This document shows positions 22,708-34,773 of a DNA stretch of 64,000 bases, piece after piece. The stretch covers positions 1-64,000 of the forward strand of contig JAURVB010013144.1 of the NCBI GenBank assembly GCA_033002965.1, written 5' to 3'. The position numbers were made by a program, and so were the translations under genes. The DNA is from Piper betle. Lineage: Eukaryota; Streptophyta; Magnoliopsida; Piperales; Piperaceae. The notes beneath the pieces were generated by a model. It was not told the origin of the DNA. It worked only from the letters and a program-made list of their open reading frames with translations, and ran no database searches. The number at the start of each line of letters is the position of its first letter. Positions within the stretch are counted from its first letter, which is position 1.

Positions 22708-23500
22708 TGTAACACCCAAAATCCGATTCAGTCTCAAACCAAATTGAAACTTTTATATTAAATTGAATAATTCTTAATTTAATTAAGTTGGTCGACCCGA
22801 ACCTAAGTGGAAGGGACCTAGACCTTCTAGGCGTTTTAAAACAAAAAATATCACAATGCGTAACTAATGCATGAATGAGATGCATAACCTGACAAGATGC
22901 TACGTAAATCTCATGACAATTAATCATACCAAAAACATCAATTAAATTACAATAAATTATGGAAAATTCTAAAATAAAATGGAAAGAGTTTTCCCCAGAA
23001 ATATAATAAGGGGCCAACCTATTTAAAACAATATATGTAATTTTTAGAGCACAACAAGGTTGTAAACAACAAAATAAAAATTTTAAACTGGTTCTCATCC
23101 AATTTTTGTTTCTTATTTTATTGTTTATAATTTTATTGTGCTTTAAAAAATTATATATTATGCTGTGATAATATATTTTGTTAAATAGGTTGGCCCTTCA
23201 TTGCAATTTTAGGGAAAATTCTGTCTATTTTATTTTAGAACTTTTTATAATTTTTATCGTACTTAATTGATTTTGAGTGTGATTAATAGTTATGACATTC
23301 ACACAACATCTTGTTAGGGTGTGCATTTCATGCATGCAGTAGTTGCACATTGAGGTATTTTGCTGTCTTGAGATGCTTACAGAGTCTAGATCCCTTTCAC
23401 TTAGGTTCGGGTCGACCAACTAAATCAAAGTAAAGGTTTGTCCGATTTACCATAACCATTCCAATTCAATTTGAGAGTGAATCGGATTTGGGGTGTTACG
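22708..23500. repeat. Large imperfect palindrome made of two opposed LTR 3' ends
   Basis: The left arm (22708 to about 23095) begins TGTAACACCCAAAATCCGATTC. The right arm (about 23100-23500) ends GAATCGGATTTGGGGTGTTAC, and the arms stay complementary through GGTCGACCCGAACC against GGTTCGGGTCGACC and down to the centre near 23097. Each arm is the last ~390 bp of an LTR of the ~3 kb family, pointing outward. The right arm is followed by a PBS-like site and gag of element A, so it is the truncated 5' LTR of that element. The left arm belongs to a minus-oriented LTR whose remainder is absent. Confidence 0.75.
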
Positions 23501-23503
23501 ACA

Positions 23504-23516
23504 TAGAATCAGAGCC
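23504..23516 (+). other. Degenerate primer-binding site of element A
   Basis: TAGAATCAGAGCC lies 3 bp after the LTR end at 23500. It matches the plant initiator-methionine tRNA site (TGGTATCAGAGCC) except for the first bases. This marks the 5' end of the internal region of element A. Confidence 0.6.
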
Positions 23517-24035
23517 GACTCTTGGTTGATTAAAATGGAAGATGCCACTACAGGTCTTGTGTGTGCAAATACTGCTTAGAGGCAAGCCGCAGGTATGTTT
23601 CTAGTTTGCTTGTCTCAATTTACAAATTTCTCACAATGTACTCAGGATTTGATCAGTGAGTATTGGTAGTGATGGTAGTATGGACCTGCAGGACTCAGAA
23701 TAAGGGCCCCACCACCTTCTCCTCCTAGGCATGCTAGCCCTAGCCGTGCACTCAGTGAAACATCATCTAGTTGACTAAGAGCCCCACCATCATCAGAGGA
23801 GTGCAGTGTGCCAATTTCGGTTAGCCACCGTAGTGTTAGTAGTCACTAGAATGAGAGAGGTGCATCCTTTGCCCAAATAGCAGAGGTACAAATGTATATG
23901 CAAGAAAACTAGGAGGAGTTCAAGAGGGAATTCCAACAAATAGTCTTTTCCATAGCCCGGGCAGAAAAGAGGCCGGCAATGGATGACGAGTTGCAAGGGG
24001 ATCTCGCTTTCCCCATGGGCCCTCCTCTGCCTACT
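23517..24035 (+). pseudogene. Element A (Ty3/Gypsy), gag 5' part
   Basis: Plus-strand sequence after the PBS-like site. Gag-like stretches alternate with stops. The region ends at a solo-LTR insertion whose target duplication is CTACT (24031-24035 and 25275-25279). Coding continues at 25280. It is noncoding now because of several stops and frame changes. Confidence 0.55.
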
Positions 24036-25274
24036 TGTAACAACGTGCCCGTTTCAAGCCACGAGCTAAGTGTTACTATATGAAACTAAGTGTCTCATAA
24101 ATTAATTTCCTATTAATTTTCAAGATTTTAAATAAATCCATAACAATAAATTTAATATACAAATGCTCGGAATAATCTAAGCCCCATGAACCGAACCAAA
24201 ATCTCACTATCATGCAAACAATCTCGAGAAAAGAATAGTCCAATAATAGAGTACTTCAACTGTCTTGACTCTACCCATCCTTCCATGTTCATACCTGCAG
24301 AGGCAAATCCACATTAGTGATAAAAATACTAAGTTGTATAATTACAAGAAATAATTAATATATTCTACAACATCTGAATTACATCTTTTAGTGATTATGA
24401 GGCTATGTTGAGCTCTTAATATGCTGGGAGGGTGGCCGCCCATCTAGTTACAATCCCATGTATGCGCACACACGCTACATGGCCCTTGGCTTGTAGTTAC
24501 TGATATTTGCCATTGACTCACCCTCTCAGTATCACAAGTGTATAATGAGCCGTCTTATGCCACTGCGCCTTATCACCCCTTTCGGCATGGGGTTAGGTAT
24601 TTAATCTTTCAGGGGTGCTTCCCTGTGTCAAATTGAGTCAATTCATTAACCCCGGTTGCGCTCGGCGCATAGTGATTGAATATGAACTCAAATCGACCAA
24701 GAATCCCACATAGTAATTTTTTTAAGGGTGTTGCCATGTGTCGAACTAAGCCAATTCTTTGACCCCAGTTGCACTCGGTGCGTGGTGATTGAATGTGGAC
24801 TCAGGCCGACCAAGACTCCCAAATCAAAATATATAATATTTCAAGTACTTATACGATCCTGGAATTGTGATGAGGCATCTGCAACTACGACACATGATCC
24901 TAATATGAATGTAATTTCTCTAAAGCCAAATGTGCTCACAAGCTATCCAGAGGATGTTTCATTTAACATTAAAACTCTCCTTTATATAGAAGAATATGTG
25001 TAGAATTCAAGAAGTCATTATATTAAATTTTATTAATATGTGTGGAATTTGAGAAGTCATTACCTTAAATTTTATAGAAAAGAATGTAATCACTCATAAC
25101 TATACCATTTGTGTGATAATGAAAAGTCAAAAACTTACTTTTAAGTGAATACGAATGGGTTATAAATGATATTGATTCTTCAGAATTTATATAATTAAAT
25201 ATTATTTATGGTTCATTCTAAGATTTATAAAACCCTAAATAAAATAACCTAATTATTTTTTTCGGGGTTTTACA
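24036..25274 (-). mobile_element. Solo LTR, 1.24-kb family, in element A gag
   Basis: The termini are TGTAACAACGTGCCC at the left and TTTCGGGGTTTTACA at the right, so the LTR points to the minus strand. It is flanked by CTACT on both sides. The length of 1239 bp equals the copy at 60302-62433 after its TRIM insert and one 5-bp duplication are subtracted. It contains two tandem copies of a ~110-bp block with CCCCGGTTGCGCTCGG and CCCCAGTTGCACTCGG. No internal region is present, so it is a product of LTR-LTR recombination. Confidence 0.9.
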
Positions 25275-25279
25275 CTACT

Positions 25280-26127
25280 ACTCCTCTACTACTGCATTAG
25301 TTGACTATTCCTACAACAACTCCTCTGATTGCTCCTCTTTAGGCCAGGATGAGCACACATGATAGTGGACAGACAGCAGGCGGTAGTGGAGCCGTTGGAG
25401 TTGGCAGTGCCCTGGCAGGGACGGTACCGCCTTCTCCTTAGTTCAAGCTTGGGGAAGGATCAAATAGATCAGTAGATGTGAGGAATCTCGGACTTTGGCA
25501 GTATGAGTGCTTTGTGAAAAATGAAGGGCGCCCATTCTTGGGGAAGCCAAATGTAAAAGAAGCTTTCTTATGGATCTCATAGGCTATTGGAGTATTCGCG
25601 AGTATGACATGACCGATGGAGCACCGTGTACAAATTATCATAGGGGCTTTTCAGGAAAAGGCTAGGTTATGGTGGGATTCTATCATGAGCTCTACTTTTG
25701 CTAACAAGCAACAACTGAACATTACTTGGGATGAATTCAAGGCTCAGTTTGATGGGAAGTACTTTCCCTTTGATGTCAAAAAAGAAGAAAGAAGGGGAGT
25801 TCTAAACCCTTAGGTAGACACCCATGAGTGTAGTGCAGTATGAGGGCAGATTTAGAGCACTAGAGAGGTTTGCACCGGACTTAATACTGACTGAACAACA
25901 GAGAGTCGCTTCTATGAAGGATTGCACTATGACATTTGTGTGGCAATAATTGACAGGACATTTGCCACCTTTGGTGATGTGGTGCGAGTAGTAGGTGAGG
26001 TTGAGCAAGTCTCGAGTACTAAACCTCTTTGAGACAATGATCAGAGACAGCATCACCCTCGACCATATTAGCTTGATTAGGGAGCACAACAAAAGTGTAG
26101 GATAGATGCTCCAGTCGTGATGAGGGC
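25280..26127 (+). pseudogene. Element A (Ty3/Gypsy), gag main part
   Basis: The plus-strand translation shows retrotransposon gag: EKARLWWDSIMSSTF, then ITWDEFKAQFDGKYFP, then RFYEGLHYDICVAIIDRTFA and TFGDVVRVVGEVEQ. These match the Retrotrans_gag pattern (A-x-x-WW, W-x-x-F-x-x-x-F-x-x-x-YFP) of Ty3/Gypsy chromoviruses. Internal stops occur (for example after NP at 25813). It is cut at 26127 by the next solo LTR (duplication AGGGC, 26123-26127 and 29100-29104). Confidence 0.75.
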
Positions 26128-29099
26128 TGTAAAACCCACGATTCGAGTCAGGGTTTTATATTCAGAACCGGTTGGGTCGACCGTTATTTTTTCGAGTTGA
26201 GTCAGTTTCAGGACACGTGTACCGAGCCGATGCCGGTCGCGTGTATGAGCTATGAGGGTCATGTGTACCCAAGTATATAATGATAACGTCATGAACACAG
26301 CAGAAAAGAATGAGTTATCAGAATATATGAGAGTATGCAGTTCATTCTTTTTTATTATGATATATAATGGATCGTAGAATTAGTTTTAGGCCGTTTACCG
26401 CGTTAGGACGCGTTACGGGCATTTTGGGTGGGTTGATAGTCTTAGAGCATATCATTACGATGTTTGGTATTTGTTTGTTTTTACGGGATTTTTCCCGATT
26501 TTTATGAATTTTTTTAGGATTTAATACGACTTAGTTATTATACTTGACTCGAGTCAGAGACGAGTCAAGTAATATTTACGAGTTTGCCACCACACACGCC
26601 CTCAACCCTTCCTTTCTTCTTCCCCCAAACCATCGCCCGCGCCGCCCCTGTTCGCGCGCCACCGCCGCCACGGCCGACGCCGCCTGGCCGCCGGTCGACG
26701 CCGCCCAGCCCGGCCACGGCGCCGCCTTGCTGGCCCGACCAAGTCCGGCCCCCACCGGGCCGCCGCGACGCGAGGAAGCCACGCCGCGACGCCGCGCCCG
26801 CGTGCGCTTCCGTCGCCGATTCCGTCACCGGCGACCAGCACCGCCGCGATCGGTCGGTAGCATCGACACCCTCGACCCCCTAGCGGCCTTCCCCGACCGG
26901 AGCGGAGGCCATCGCCGCCCTGGCCGGCCGGATTCTTCCCTCATCGCCGCCGCTCTGTTTTAGGCATTTTCCGGCGAGCCGCCACCTCCGTTGGCCGCGT
27001 CGACCTCGTAGATGGGTCGGGCTCGCCGAGCCGGTTCCGAGGGTACCCAACACAACCCCTTTCCGACCAGTAGACGCCGTAGGCGATGGTTGCCGGAAAA
27101 CCACCGGAAGTCGCCGGAAAACCGCCAGTAGCTGCCGGAAAACCGCCGAAAAATCGGAATTTCTGGAATTCGCCGGAATTCACCGGATCTTCCGCGGGGC
27201 TCACCCAGTGGAGCCCGATCGAGCTTCGGACGCCGATGAGCGCCGAATTTGAGCTCCGAGACGCGCGGCGGAACCCTAGCCGTCGCCGATCGCCGACGAC
27301 GTGAGGTATAATTACCTCCGATCGATTTATTTAAAATTGATGATGAGTGCTAGCACAGCATGCTAGGATTGATTTATTGATGTGATTGATAGTGATAAGT
27401 TACATGATGTGATTAATGACTAATTAGGGATGAAATGATAAGTTGTATGATGAGATTAAGGGAGAATGAATAATAAGTAATCTAATGAGGTAGATCGAGT
27501 TGAGCATGCTAATCGAGTAATGTAACTTAGGAAAATATAATAAATTAGTATGAATAGGATGAGCTAGGATTAATTAGTTTTATGATTTTCTGATTGTTAT
27601 GTTGATGGATGCTTGCATTGTGATTGTGATGTTATTGAGTCTGATGCATCATTTAGTTAGCGGGCGTTAGTATTTAGTTTTGATGTGTAGGTACGGAGTA
27701 TGAGCTCGCCGCCTAGGCGCGATGACACGCTTGGAGCTTCTACCAGGTCCGTTTAGGACTCGTCTTGTTTTACGCTCTTCTATTGTATGTTTATTTTATT
27801 ATTGCAGGGCGGGTTAAGTGGCGTTTTATCGGATCCCACTTAACTCGGGCCATTTAATCGAATATTTCCGGATTAATAACCCCTCGAGGATGAGATCCCT
27901 CGAGGATGATTTCGAAAACAAGATCCACCACAAGTTGCCTTCGGGCCTATTATATGAATCCCTTCCCAGGCCTATATATATAGTTTTATCGAGTTTTCAG
28001 TGAGACGAGAGATGGAGAAACCGACTGCACGTACCATGCAGAGGATGCCGTGACAGTCAAAGCGGGCTCTGGATTAGTGCCAGCGGACTGTTCCATTCCC
28101 GAGGGATCCTGACAACTCCGCGTTTGAGTTCCTCACACCCGGAGAACGTGGAGGTTTACGGGTACTGTTTAGTACAGCGCATGTCCGGACTTGTGGTTCA
28201 AAGGGTACTAAAGGCGACTGCCTGAGAGTACTCGGCCTTCGTGCTCAAGGCCAGGAGAAATATGGAGGTAAGGAGAGGGCTTAGGATAAAGTTTCACGAG
28301 AAGTACTGAAAAAGAAGTGCTGAGAGTAGCACAGTACCAGCAGCAGTAAGTTCGGGATGCTACCGGGTCTGCAGCCCAGTGGCTCCTCAGTAGTGCCCTT
28401 CAGAGTGTTCTTGAGGAAGTATATGTTTTCTTTCAGATGAGAGTTTGCTCTCATAGCCAGTTTGTTATAGTTATTTTATTTTCCGGACCAGTAACGCTTG
28501 TTACTGACGTTTTTCTTATATATATGTAGGTGATAAGCACGAGATGGATGAGCCAGCTTGGACGGAGGAGCAATGAGGTCTTGTGCACACACATATTGGG
28601 TGATTGAATGTTTAATGTTTTGTTTATGATGTTGTTTTATAAACATGCTATGATTAAATGTTTGATGCATGACAATGACATGAAATGAAATGATCAGAGT
28701 AGCGCAGCAAAAGTATGATGGGTTAGGACCCAAGTTCCAGAATGAGCTTATAGTATATCAGATTGTGTGTAATGAAATTGTTGATATATGCTATATATAT
28801 TTGTATATATTATTTTGACAGGGTGGACCCTAATCGCACTTTTAGGGGAGACTCCTGTCTGTTTTATTTCAGAATTTTATGATTTTGTCAGATTGTATTG
28901 GTGTGTATTTTGAATTGCTTGTCATTCATGTAGTACCATGTTAGGATTTTGCGTATTTATTCATTCATGATGGATCGTATCTTCATCTTAAGACGCCGAG
29001 ATTGGATCCACAGGAGTTAGGTTCGGGTTAGCCGACCTAACCGGGGCCTGAAACATGCCGGTTCGGTTCACGAGGGTGAACCGGATTTGGGGTGTTACA
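26128..29099 (+). mobile_element. Solo LTR, ~3 kb family (copy 2), plus orientation
   Basis: It begins TGTAAAACCCACGATTCG and ends TTTGGGGTGTTACA, with AGGGC duplicated on both sides. It is the near-exact reverse complement of 1-2357 and 53250-56388. A TATA-like run TATATATATAG lies at 27974-27984, roughly 1.1 kb from the 3' end, a plausible LTR promoter. The GC-rich block (about 26580-27300) yields long overlapping open frames on both strands that are artefacts. The length of 2972 bp fits a complete LTR. Confidence 0.92.
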
Positions 29100-29104
29100 A
29101 GGGC

Positions 29105-30341
29105 TATGGATGGATAGGTCTAGGACAGTAGGCACCCACTGTGCCTGGCTTATGGGTGCTGTCATGGAGGTGTATGCAGATCCAATATAGATGAATGCTT
29201 CAGTTGTGGTTAGCTTGGACATCAGGTAGCAGTTTGACCGATGGGTCAGCACTAGCATCTGGCCCTTCTGACATAGGCACAACAACTAGCACTCCCAGCT
29301 CCCTTGCAATAGTAGCAGAGAGTCCACCAGGGCCAAGGTTAGGGACAAAGTGGTAGTGGTCATCAGTCGCCAAGACAACAACAAAGGGGTCAGGGTCAGA
29401 GAGGCATGATGGCTGTAGTGACAGTTCAGACTAGGCAGCAGAGGGACAGACAGTAGGCATCAATAGCTTAGGGCCAGTGGGGTCTGACATAGGTAGCACT
29501 ACCACCAGTACTTGCTACTATAGCGTAGTAGTAGCCGACTAGGATGTACACTGGCACGGTCACTGAGGCATTAGAGGATACGACCGTCATGATAGGTATG
29601 CTTCCTATTGGCTCTATACGTGCATGAATTTTATTTGATTCTGGCTGTTCACATTCCTTTATATCGTACGCACACACAAATAGGATTGGAGGTTTGATAG
29701 AGGATTTAGGACATTCATTATTAGTGTCCACTTTGGTAGAGGTGTAGCTACTGGCGAGTGTGTGTATAGTGTCCTTGTTGAGATTCAATAGCGACAATTA
29801 GTAGAGGATTTGATATTATTCAAGATGATGGAGTTTGACGTGATCTTGGGGATGGATTGGAAGCATGAATAGATTGCCAAATGAAGATAGTGACTTTCCA
29901 TCATGGAAGCATCCACTTCTTCTTCCAAGGTCAGGGTAGAGATAGAGAGCAGGGTTGGATCTCCTATCCAAGTGTAGTGAAATAGGTGGACATGGGTTGT
30001 GAATTAGTGATGGCTACCTTAGTACCGACTGAGTAGAATGATTCAAAGGATAGCCTGAGTATTGAGCAGATTCTAGTAGTCAGGGAGTTTGTAGATGTCT
30101 TTCCAGAGGAGATCACCGGGATGCTAGGAACAGCACCCACCTCTAGGGCCCCGTACAAGATGCCACCACTTGAGCTCGGAAGCTCACAGAGTAGTTGTAG
30201 ACACTACTAGATCAGGGTTTTATCAGATCAAGCATGTCGCCATGGGGAGCACCAGTATTATTTGTGAGGAAGAAGGATGGGAGCATGCATTTGTGCATCG
30301 ACTATATGTTGCTAAACCATATAACCATCAAGAACATATAT
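29105..30341 (+). pseudogene. Element A (Ty3/Gypsy), zinc knuckle, protease and RT start
   Basis: The plus-strand translation holds, in order, a zinc-knuckle remnant CFSCG-x-LGH (about 29190), the aspartic protease motif ILFDSGCSHSFI (about 29629-29665), VILGMDWKHE (about 29841-29870), and the RT N-terminal region with [23 protein letters not shown] and [13 protein letters not shown] (30150-30305). The order is that of a Ty3/Gypsy polyprotein. Several in-frame stops make it inactive. It stops at IKNIY, where the next LTR has inserted, and RT resumes at 43472. Confidence 0.8.
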
Positions 30342-32141
30342 TGTAAAACCCATGACTCGAGTCAGAGTTTTATGTTAACGAACTAGTTGGTTCATCAGCC
30401 GGTTCGAGTTGAGTCAATTTCATGACATGCATCTAAGCCGAGGACAACCGTCCGATATAAGTGATGAGGGTCAAGTGTACATGAATATATGATGATAATG
30501 TCAGAAAAATGATGACAAATTAGTTATAAGAGTATATGATAGTATGGAATTATTTTTTTATGTATTTGATCGAAGAATTATTTTTAGGCCAAATAACGCA
30601 TTAGGACACGTTATATAGTAGTTTGGGTGGGTTATTAGTTATAGAACATGTCATTTTGATGTTATCAAGTGTATTATATTTTATAGTATTTTCCATATTT
30701 TTTAATTTTTTTAGAATTTATTAGAAGTTAGTTATTATTTTTGACTTGAGTCGGAGTCGAGTCAACTTTTATTTACAAGATTGCCACCCAAAACCCTCCC
30801 CCGATGTTCTCCCCTAACCCAATTGCCGCTGATGGCGCCTCCAGTTGCTGCACCGCCGTCGATCGACTCCGCTCGAGCTTTGCTGAGCTGTCCTCCATCT
30901 TTCTGGTTGCCGCCCGGCCTCCATGATGCTCTGATGCCGTGCCCTTGCTCCGCATTGTTGACACAAATTCCGCAGCCAGCTGCACCAGTCTGCCATCACC
31001 GCCCCTTCAACCCCAAATGCCTTTTCCCCCACTATACGCCATTGCAAAGACCAGCCAAGGGCCGATTGGGCAAGCCAACCGACTGTGGCCGACCCACGAC
31101 CGTCGCCAGTGACATCGCTGCCACCAACACCCTCACCATCTCCATAGTTGTGTCGAGCTCGCCGAGCTGGTGCCCACCTACAGCCCTGACCAGCTTGGCG
31201 GAAAGTCTCCCAAAAATCACCGGAAAGCCGTCAAAAAACCAGATTTATTGAAATTCGCCTGAAATCACTGAATTTTCACCAAATTTCCTCTAGCCAAACC
31301 CAATCGAAATTTGGATGCCGCTGGGTGCCAAATTCGAGTCCCGAACTGAGAAAAAACCATAGTTGGCACAAATTGCTAACTATGCGAGGTATAATTACCT
31401 TCGACCTAAGTAATTAAAATTGATAATAATTAGCACATGTTAGGATTTGATTGATTGACGTGGTAAAATATTTTGATTGTAAATAAAATGAATTTTAATG
31501 ATGTGAATTGTATTGAATGAATGTTAATGACCTAATTAGGAAGATTAAGTATAAGTTTCTAATTAATTACATTGTAATTTAGATAATCATGATATGACTT
31601 GATGTGTAAAGACCGTGGAAATTTTTTTTTCTAATATATTCGACTCGGGTAGGGAAGGATCGAACGTTAGAGAATTAATATTAATTATATTATATTCTCT
31701 ACCCGGTTAAGTCTACTCGGTTAAATATTTTATTATTTACCCGGTTACCCAGTTAAAGAATAAAACCCTAGCCATCATTTTATTCTATAAAGGACGTCCT
31801 CCACCCTAGCCTTCATTCGGATTTTCTTCTCCTCTTCCTTGCCGGCGTGCCTCCTTCCTCGCTTAGGTATTCTTCATATCTCCCTCTTCTTAATTTTCTT
31901 GCATGCATATTTTAATAATAAACTTTATAATCGTGAGGATTAAAGTTTAAAATCAACAAAAAAAGAAACTAAACAAAAAAATTAAACTTTAATTCGGTCG
32001 ATGATGTAAAAACCATGATTTTTATTACAAGACTCGAACTTAAATATTATGAAATAAATATAGATGAACCGATATGGTTGGTTATTAAGTCGACCGGTCA
32101 TGGTTCGACTTAAGGTCACCTAGAAAATACCTATTAATGAA

Positions 32142-32350
32142 TGGATGATGTGGTGTGAGAATTTAATGAAGTGGTCGTTGAACCTAGGAAATACCAATGG
32201 ATGATGGGGTGTGAGAATTTAATGAAGGGGTCGTTGAACCTAGGAAATACCAATGGATGATGGGGTGTGAGAATTTAATGAAGGGGCTCGTTGAACCTAG
32301 GAAATACTAATGGATGATGGGGTATGAGAATTTAATGGAGGGAATAGTTG
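32142..32350 (+). repeat. 56-bp tandem repeat, about 3.7 copies
   Basis: The unit begins GGATGATGGGGTGTGAGAAT, continues through TTAATGAAGG and ends CCTAGGAAATACCAAT. Copies start near 32144, 32200, 32256 and 32313, with few substitutions and one 1-bp insertion. It lies in the 5' LTR-specific block only. Confidence 0.8.
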
Positions 32351-32999
32351 AAGTGTATATATATGCAGGAGGAGGGAGTATTTCATCCCTCATCTCCATC
32401 CCAGGCGACCTCCCCATTACTGTGTGAGTATTTCATCCCTCATCTTATTTGTTTCCATTAGGATTCTTGCATGCAAGGTTTGTTGAAGACGCCCTGCCAA
32501 GTTGCTAGATCTCCAGCGTCTTATGCATGGGGTTCTTGTCGATTGCTTAGTTGTTTTGTAAATGGACATGTTAATAATTAAATTATCAATTAGATAATGG
32601 GGATTTGGATGGGGATAATTAATAATTAATTATCATTAGAATTGCTGAAAATTTAATAAGGAATGAAGACAAACATGAACTAATTACATCATTTAAAATT
32701 GATAGTATATTAGTCATGTAAGTTGCATGTAGGTTCATGCAAAATAAAATTATACTAATGTATAATTTTATACCCTCATTCAGATTAGGGTTCACGGGTC
32801 ACAGTCAGACAAAGTCACAAGTCAGGTACGTATAATAGGTAGAACATTATACTTTCTTTGTTGGTAGCCTAGGTTGTCCTGAGCCCAAATTCGACCACCA
32901 TGCACCGAGTGCAACCGGGGTCAAAGAATTGACTCAGTCCGACACGGGGTCGTATTATGTGCGTAAATTGTGTAATGCATCGACATTGTTTTGGAGTAG

Positions 33000-33530
33000 T
33001 GATAGCCGCCCCATAAAAAGGCTACGACCGGGTGAGTGAGGCACAGCGATTCCTCGATCGCACTGGAGTGTAGTGATAGCCTCCCCATAAAAAGGCTACA
33101 GCTGGGGTGTGTGAGGCACTGGCACTAGAATTGGCAGTGAGAGCTTCCCCACAAACGGGGCATAGCATTCACCTGAGTGCAGTGATAGCCTCCCCATAAA
33201 AAGGCTACGGCCGGGGTGTTTGAAGCACTGGAACTAGAATTGGCAGTGAGAGCTTCCCCACAAATGAGGCGTAGCATTCACCTGAGTGCAGTGATAGCCT
33301 CCCCATAAAAAGGCTATGGCTGGGGTGTGTGAGGCACTGGCACTAGAATTGGTAGTGAGAGCTTCCCCACAAACGGGGCGTAGCAATCACCTGAGTGCAG
33401 TGATAGCTTCCCCACAAAAAGGCTACGGCCGGGGTGTGCGAGGCACGGGCACTGGAGACGGTAGTGGTAGCCTCCCCACAAAAGGGCTATGGCCGGGGTG
33501 TGGGGATCACAGCGGATACCTCCTCCGTAT
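33000..33530 (+). repeat. 109-bp tandem repeat, about 4-5 copies
   Basis: Units start at about 33072, 33181, 33290 and 33398 with AGTGATAGCCTCCCCATAAA. Each holds TAGCC and GGCTA arms that could pair, and a second motif GAGAGCTTCCCCACAAACGG. Partial units lie at both ends (33001 and about 33467). It is absent from the 3' LTR. Confidence 0.75.
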
Positions 33531-34773
33531 TGTTTTGGAGTATAGCGGAATCGCTCCATCGGTGGAATCGCCGACGCGAGCGCGCCGCTAGGAAGGCGAT
33601 GCGGGTGTCGCCACAGTTGGAAGGCAGCCGGAGTTGGCGGGGGCAACACCGCAATGGCATGGCAAGTCTGGGCGGCGACTATTGATGGCTGCCGGAGACA
33701 ATTTCCGGTGGCAGCGGGAGGGCAACTGCTGTCGGGAACAGGGGATGGCCCGGGAAGAAGAAGAAGAAGAAGGGCGGTGACAATTTTGTAAATACTGGTT
33801 AACTCGCTACCGACTCGAGTAAAAAATAATACAAACTCGTAATAAATCTTTAAAAATAATTATTTTAACGGGTTATAGGGTAAAGTTACTATAGCTAATT
33901 AATTAGTGGACGAAGTCGACATGGACATAAGTAATAAAAATATGGTAATGATAAAATGTCGATAATTAATCGGCGTAATAAAAGCGAACAAATTAATTCG
34001 GACTATTATAAGTAATTAATAAATAAAGATGTTACCTTTATCATATTAAATTTAATATTAGGTAAATAAAGTAATTATTTTAATAATGAGTCAGTAATAT
34101 AAAAAATGGGTTATTAAACTATAGTCGGATAGCAATCACTCGCGTCAAACCTAAATAGCATAATGGAAATAAATAAAGTTCAAAACTTTTTAGAGTCAAA
34201 TAATTTAAAATAATTGTATTAATAATATTTATGAATTAAAATAATTCAAATTATTTTAAATAATTTAATTGAACAACTTAATTAATTAAATTGCTGTAAG
34301 TAATAGTAGCGATTAAAAAATTATAACCGAAGAAAAATATATTAATAATAGTAATTAAATATTTGGGTATAAGTTGATAATTATTTTATTATTTGTTAGG
34401 TGTTAATTATGATCTAGATTATTAATGTAAAGTAGGATTTAAATGATTATGTCACATGAATAGTTTAATATTTAATATTGTTGAAATTTAATAGTAATAT
34501 ATATATTAGTCATTTAGTTGCATGCATTTCTACTCGAATAAAATTATACTTATGTATAATTTTATGTCCTCATTCAGATTAGGATCATTGGTCGCAGCTG
34601 CAAGTTCGAAATATCCAGGTCCGTATAATTATTTAAAATGTTGTATTTTCCCTTGTGGATAACCTGGTCAGCCTGAGCCAAGATTCGACCACCATGCACC
34701 GAGTGCAACCGGGGTCAAAGAATGGTCAAGGAATTGATTCAGTCTGACACGGGCTACGCCTTCATAATCATAT

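Noticed and set aside
26544..26963. Long GC-rich open frames on both strands in LTRs (also 1198-1889 and 55368-55968)
   Set aside because: Overlapping frames on both strands with low-complexity Pro/Ala/Arg content follow from GC richness in the LTR.
33000..33530. CRISPR-like regular repeats
   Set aside because: The repeats are contiguous 109-bp tandem units without unique spacers, in a plant LTR.
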